Below are positions 58,319-64,000 of a stretch of 64,000 bases of DNA, in pieces. Within the stretch, counting starts at the first letter, position 1. Each line of letters starts with the position of its first letter. This DNA is from Segatella copri (GTDB taxonomy: Bacteria; Bacteroidota; Bacteroidia; Bacteroidales; Bacteroidaceae). The translations under genes and the position numbers were made by a program. The stretch covers positions 103,501 to 167,500 of the forward strand of contig NZ_JAPDUW010000002.1 in assembly GCF_026015295.1 (NCBI RefSeq), written 5' to 3'. A model generated the notes under the pieces. The model did not search any database. It was not told the origin of the DNA and saw only the letters and a list, made by a program, of their open reading frames with translations.

Positions 58319-59761
58319 TTACCATGCCTCCAGTTTATCTGCAATCTCTAGCATCTTATCCTTGGTGAATACAGGATTCTTGCCTTCCTTCTTCTGTTGG
58401 CGATAGTCTTTCAACAGGAAGACGGCCTGACGGGAAAGCAGGACGATGGCTGCGAGATTGCAGAGGGTGAGAAGAGCCATCGTGATATCTGCAAAACTCC
58501 ATGCAAAATCCAGAGATACTACCGCTCCGACCATCACCATTGCTGCTACAGCAAGACGATAGACAAATACACCCAGCTTGGAGTCCCTGATATATCTCAC
58601 GTTGGTTTCTCCATAATAATAATTGCCGATGATGCTGCTAAATGCAAACAGCCATATCATTACCGCAACAAACGGATTGCCGATGTTTCCGATTTCGTGG
58701 GTCAGGGCATCCTGGGTGAGTTGAATTCCATTTGAAGCCGTAAGATCCACACCGCTCACCAGGATGATGAAAGCGGTGCAGGAACATACCACCAGCGTAT
58801 CTGTAAAAACGCCCAAAGCCTGTATCAATCCCTGTTTTACAGGATGACTGACTGTAGCTACCGCAGCAGCATTCGGTGCACTACCTTCACCTGCCTCATT
58901 ACTGAACAGACCTCGCTTGATGCCCTGTATCACTGTAACGCCAAGAACTCCGCCAGCAGCCTGATTGAATCCGAAAGCATTCTCAACAATGGTAAGCAGA
59001 ACCTTTGGCAGACTGGTGATATTCCAAACAACAACACCTACAGCTATCAGAAGATAAACGACAGCCATCACTGGAACCACGGTAGAAGAGAACTTAGCCA
59101 CTCTATGGATGCCACCGAAGATGATGAGCAGGGTGAGCACAGTGAGGGCAATTCCCATGGTGGCAGGCTCGATGCCAAAAGCCTTCTGCCATGCCAGACA
59201 GATAGTATTGCTCTGCACTGAATTATAGGCAAAGCCGAAGGTAATGATCATCAGCACGGCAAAAAGAATACCCATCCATCCTTTTCCCAAACCATACTTC
59301 ATATAATAGGCCGGTCCGCCATAGAAAGATGTTTTGCCTTTTCGCTTGTAAAGTTGGGCGAGAGTTGATTCTATGAAAGCGGATGCAGAGCCCAGTAAAG
59401 CCAGCATCCACATCCAGAATACGGCTCCCGGACCACCGATGCTGATAGCAGTAGCCACACCGGCAAGGTTACCGGTTCCAATACGGCTAGCCAATGCTAC
59501 CACGAATGCCTGGAAGGAAGAAATGTGTTTCATTTCTCCATCCACTTTCACCTCCATCGACAGTTCATCGTGTCCTATCTCTTCCGGTTGTACCTTGTCG
59601 GGATGAATCAGCAGCCTGATCATCTCTCTGATAAGGCGGAACTGGACGAAACGGGTACGCCAAGTGAAAAACAGGGCACAGCATATCAAGACGGTGATGA
59701 TGATATACGACCAAAGGAAATCGCTAACCTGAACTAAAATGTTTTGTATTGAATCTATCAT
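58319..59761 (-). CDS. alanine/glycine:cation symporter (AGCS family)
   Basis: A 480-residue inner-membrane transporter with about 10-12 helices. AGCS features: RIGTGNLAGVATAISIGGPG (core motif of the family), FWMWMLALLGSASAFIESTL, GGPAYYMKYGLGKGWMGILF and GIKRGLFSNEAGEGSAPNAA (second hallmark). It imports L- or D-alanine and glycine with Na+ or H+. With alanine dehydrogenase upstream of the SusCD operon, the region may use alanine from peptides as carbon and nitrogen source; that link is inference. Confidence 0.95.
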   Translation of the reverse strand: MIDSIQNILVQVSDFLWSYIIITVLICCALFFTWRTRFVQFRLIREMIRLLIHPDKVQPEEIGHDELSMEVKVDGEMKHISSFQAFVVALASRIGTGNLAGVATAISIGGPGAVFWMWMLALLGSASAFIESTLAQLYKRKGKTSFYGGPAYYMKYGLGKGWMGILFAVLMIITFGFAYNSVQSNTICLAWQKAFGIEPATMGIALTVLTLLIIFGGIHRVAKFSSTVVPVMAVVYLLIAVGVVVWNITSLPKVLLTIVENAFGFNQAAGGVLGVTVIQGIKRGLFSNEAGEGSAPNAAAVATVSHPVKQGLIQALGVFTDTLVVCSCTAFIILVSGVDLTASNGIQLTQDALTHEIGNIGNPFVAVMIWLFAFSSIIGNYYYGETNVRYIRDSKLGVFVYRLAVAAMVMVGAVVSLDFAWSFADITMALLTLCNLAAIVLLSRQAVFLLKDYRQQKKEGKNPVFTKDKMLEIADKLEAW

Positions 59762-59787
59762 TTATCTATTTAAACCTTATTATTTCT

Positions 59788-60468
59788 TTACTTTTTTATA
59801 ACCTTCAGAACCTGGTCAGCAATACTTTTCATTCCCTTGATAGTAGGGTGACCGTTTTTCTTGTCAATATCATGAAGAGCAATGACAGGAACCTGATATT
59901 TGTTGCAGATCTTTTTAACTGACTCATTGATTACATCCTTGAGTTCAGAGTTTAAGATGAAATATACCTCTACATTAGGATAATGCTGTCGTATATCAGA
60001 AAGCAGCTTGGCCATGGCTGGGCGGAAACAATACAAATCTGCGCGCTTCCAGTCGCTATACTGATAGTTGCCGAGCGGGGCATCAGCCCAGTTGTCATTC
60101 GTAGCACCGCAAATCAGGATGATATCCGGATTGCCAAGAAGAGAACTTCGGGTGATGAAAGAACGGTCGCTATAATCTTCGTCACGATAGCCAGTGTTGC
60201 AGATGGTAGCACCAGAATAGGAATTGATATTTCCCATTTTATAGCCTCCTTCCTTGATAACTTGCCACCACCAGGTTTGCTCAACCTTGTTTACATCTGT
60301 AGTTTCTGGTGGAGTAGTAGGTGAGTACCAGGTGGCATAACCCTTAGGAATGAACCCCTCGAAAGTGGAATACGAGTCACCGAGAACGGCAACGGTCTGC
60401 TTCACCTGTGCCATGAGCGGCATGAAGGTGAGCATAATGAAAGAAATGATAATCGTAAATCTTTTCAT
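59788..60468 (-). CDS. secreted SGNH/GDSL hydrolase
   Basis: A 226-residue protein from Met 60468; the frame is open upstream but the signal peptide (IIISFIMLTFMPLMAQ) starts here. Blocks: AVLGDSYSTFEG (catalytic Ser), NINSYSGATICNTGY (block II Gly), LICGATNDNWAD (block III Asn) and NGHPTIKGM (block V His). Periplasmic or surface esterase acting on lipid or acylated carbohydrate. It lies 26 bases after the symporter on the same strand. Confidence 0.9.
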   Translation of the reverse strand: MKRFTIIISFIMLTFMPLMAQVKQTVAVLGDSYSTFEGFIPKGYATWYSPTTPPETTDVNKVEQTWWWQVIKEGGYKMGNINSYSGATICNTGYRDEDYSDRSFITRSSLLGNPDIILICGATNDNWADAPLGNYQYSDWKRADLYCFRPAMAKLLSDIRQHYPNVEVYFILNSELKDVINESVKKICNKYQVPVIALHDIDKKNGHPTIKGMKSIADQVLKVIKK

Positions 60469-60757
60469 GATGCTTGTTCTTGTTTTAATGCTTCTTATGT
60501 AATTCTGCTGCAAAAGTAATATAAATATGTGAATAGACAAAAAATATTGGAGGAAAATTCATCTTTCTGTTTCTATTTTTGTCTAAAACTAAGCATGATT
60601 TGAGTTATACCATAATTTTATCATGTACGCGCTCAAGCGCATATGCACACAAACGTACGCATGCATATATATAATAATGTATACACAATAAATCGCCATG
60701 CTAAAATCTTTATAAATGTTAAATACTTGCTAAAAAAGCAACTTTTTTACGAAAAGA

Positions 60758-60789
60758 TTTGGTCGAATGAAAAATAGTTAGTACTTTTG
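60758..60789 (+). promoter_or_regulatory. ribosomal RNA promoter
   Basis: TTTG at 60758-60761 and TACTTTTG at 60782-60789, 20 bases between, an ideal Bacteroidota promoter; AT-rich upstream DNA may act as an UP element. The leader to 61117 holds a GAGTTCTTTGAAAG stretch that reappears in variant form before 23S (GATCTTTGACAT) and may serve antitermination/processing. Confidence 0.75.
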
Positions 60790-61117
60790 CACTCGCTTTT
60801 GAGAAATACACTTTCTCTTAGCGATTAAAGAAAGTTAGTGCAAGTCGAATACAATGAAATTTATTTCAATTGTTGAGGCGCAGCCTAACTTGCGAAGAAA
60901 GAGTTCTTTGAAAGATTTTACATAAACAGACAAGTAGTACAAGAAGCGGTTAACTTCTTAGAAATAAGAAAGTTGACTGGGTAAAAGAAACGAACCGTCA
61001 AGCAATTGACAAGTCAGGTTTACTAAGCTTCAATAAACGAAAAGGATATTCGTCCTAAGTACAGACAACAAACACCGATTATTCCAGCAATGGAATAAGA
61101 AGTAAAAATGATATTTT

Positions 61118-62650
<1,533 letters not shown>

Positions 62651-63052
62651 TGGAGAGACGAATATTGAGAGAATGTTGAGTGTTGAATGTTGAATGTTGA
62701 GTTCTCATTCTTGCTTACTTCTATATTTGTTGAGATAGTGACTGATTAAAGTTCGTTTCTCTTCTTGTACGCACCATCTGTTTAGTTAAATACAGGAGAC
62801 TGGGATTCCTTATACATTATATAATATATAGGGATGGCTCAAGCAAAATGGTTCAACTCCACAATCTCCACCATGCCTTTTAAGGCAAGAAGATCTTTGA
62901 CATATTGACACAAGCAAAACTGTAAGTAATGAACTTTAGTTCAGACTAAAGTAAATCAAATCGCAAGATGAGATTTCACTTTGTTAGAATACAGCTGAAA
63001 GTATGAGCTACTTATTCGTTATTCGGAAACGAGTAACAAGAATACAGTCGTA
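62651..63052 (+). other. 16S-23S spacer without intact tRNA genes
   Basis: About 400 bases. It starts with repeats of GTTGAAT (62674-62700), has an AT-rich middle, and carries only a tRNA-Ala-like scrap at 62831-62873. The usual tRNA-Ile and tRNA-Ala genes of Bacteroidota spacers are not found. Confidence 0.8.
62831..62873 (+). pseudogene. tRNA-Ala-like remnant (43 bases)
   Basis: GGGATGGCTCA at the 5' side and GGTTCAACTCC...ATCTCCACCA at the 3' side recall the acceptor, D-loop, T-loop and CCA end of bacterial tRNA-Ala. The anticodon arm is missing. GGGAT pairs with ATCTC. Either a decayed gene or a coincidence of the spacer. Confidence 0.45.
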
Positions 63053-64000
63053 AAGAAAGTAAGAAAGGGCGTATGGCGGATGCCTAGGCTCACGGAGGCG
63101 ATGAAGGACGTGATAAGCTGCGATAAGCTTCGGGTAGGTGCAAATAACCTTTGATCCGAAGATTTCCGAATGGGACAACCTAGCCGTCTGAAGGACGGTT
63201 ACTCTTACCAATGTAAGAGAGCTAACGCAGGGAACTGAAACATCTTAGTACCTGCAGGAAGAGAAAATAAATGAATGATTCCCCCAGTAGTGGCGAGCGA
63301 ACGGGGAACAGCCCAAACCGTTGACGTCGCAAGGCGCCAGCGGGGTTGTAGGACCGCGACATTGTACTGAAATGGTGAGTGGAAGTATCTGGAAAGTTAC
63401 ATCACAGAAGGTGATAATCCTGTACACGAAGCCAGATCAGGCATAGCGGTATCCTGAGTAACGCGGGACACGAGGAATCCTGCGCGAATCTGCCGGGACC
63501 ATCCGGTAAGGCTAAATACTCCCGTGAGACCGATAGCGAACGAGTACTGTGAAGGAAAGGTGAAAAGAACCCCGAGCAGGGGAGTGAAATAGTTCCTGAA
63601 ACCATACGCCTACAAGCGGTCGGAGCATCGTAAGATGTGACGGCGTGCCTTTTGCATAATGATCCTACGAGTTACCGTCACTGGCGAGGTTGAGTGTCAT
63701 GAGACACGTAGCCGCAGTGAAAGCGAGCCTGAACAGGGCGCACAGTCAGTGGGGGTAGACGCGAAACCAAGTGATCTACACTTGGCCAGGATGAAGTCCC
63801 GGTAACACGGGATGGAGGTCCGCACCAATAAGCGTTGAAAAGCTTCTGGATGAGCCGAGTGTAGGAGTGAAAGGCCAATCAAACTTGGAGATAGCTCGTA
63901 CTCCCCGAAAGGCATTTAGGTGCCGCGTCGGATGGTCACCGTGAGAGGTAGAGCGACCGATAGGACAAGAGGGCTTCACCGCCTATCGAGTCCTGACGAA
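63053..64000 (+). rRNA. rrl: 23S ribosomal RNA, 5' part
   Basis: The gene begins about 25 bases before GGATGCCTAGGC and runs past the window end; about 950 bases are present. Conserved blocks: AGTGGCGAGCGAACGGGGAA, TACCGTGAGG-type CTGTGAAGGAAAGGTGAAAA and GAACCCCGAGCAGGGGAGTG. Same strand as 16S, so this is one operon. Confidence 0.97.

Overview
The window looks like the genome of a gut Bacteroidota bacterium close to Prevotella/Segatella. Three things point there: the 16S rRNA gene at the right end (anti-Shine-Dalgarno end CCUCC), Bacteroidota-type promoters (TAnnTTTGC with a TTTG box about 20 nt upstream), and the gene families present (SusC/SusD, TonB receptors with carboxypeptidase-like N-domains, DUF4876, DUF6850, HU-less WYL regulators, Sel1, AGCS). 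Species assignment is inference.

Layout. (1) 0-3.3 kb: an AAA+ ATPase, a broken HAD-like gene and a WYL-type regulator. (2) 3.7-14.1 kb: a TonB receptor, lipoprotein, DUF6850 outer-membrane protein, DUF4876 lipoprotein and M16 protease array, facing a NosR-like flavinylated 4Fe-4S membrane protein and a small FMN-binding protein. I infer a metal or cofactor uptake locus with extracytoplasmic electron transfer. (3) 14.2-20.1 kb: a graveyard of mobile and toxin-antitoxin DNA. It holds a WYL fragment, a Panacea TA pair, an internally deleted ATPase gene, an IS3-family element with phased subterminal repeats, an orphan membrane gene, an oriT-like region and a gutted MobV relaxase. (4) 20.1-23.7 kb: exonuclease, two tandem microproteins, Sel1 protein, ThiM, a tiny HExxH membrane protein and a secreted low-complexity protein. 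(5) 24.1-39.6 kb: a defence/TA island. It has AbiEi/AbiEii, a zinc ribbon protein, an HD-MsrA fusion, and a diverged tandem duplication. Each duplicated arm carries an XRE antitoxin gene (hipB-like) and an apparently identical two-gene ATPase plus TOPRIM-like module. One arm keeps an intact split HipBST kinase system; the other has lost it. Between the arms lie Hsp20 (with a textbook sigma-54 promoter and a long leader), DUF4186, NhaC and an Fsr-like exporter. (6) 39.6-46 kb: a phased palindrome array, threonine-aldolase-like enzyme, arginase-like protein, CNNM/CorC-type transporter with a possible leader peptide, a zinc alcohol dehydrogenase and an unknown protein. (7) 46.2-50.7 kb: a complete iteron-Rep_3-ParA replication/partition module with more than 20 iterons, plus a long AT-rich non-coding stretch. 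(8) 50.7-60.5 kb: alanine dehydrogenase, a SusC/SusD/DUF4369-thioredoxin operon, an alanine/glycine symporter and an SGNH hydrolase. (9) 60.7-64 kb: rRNA promoter, 16S, a spacer with only a tRNA-Ala-like remnant, and the start of 23S.

The strongest candidates for something new are the duplicated ATPase-TOPRIM module tied to HipBST, the uptake plus flavin electron-transfer locus, the phased repeat arrays (16.1-16.3 kb and 39.8 kb), the tandem microproteins, and the sigma-54 heat-shock leader. All family names come from reading motifs by eye; no database search was run.
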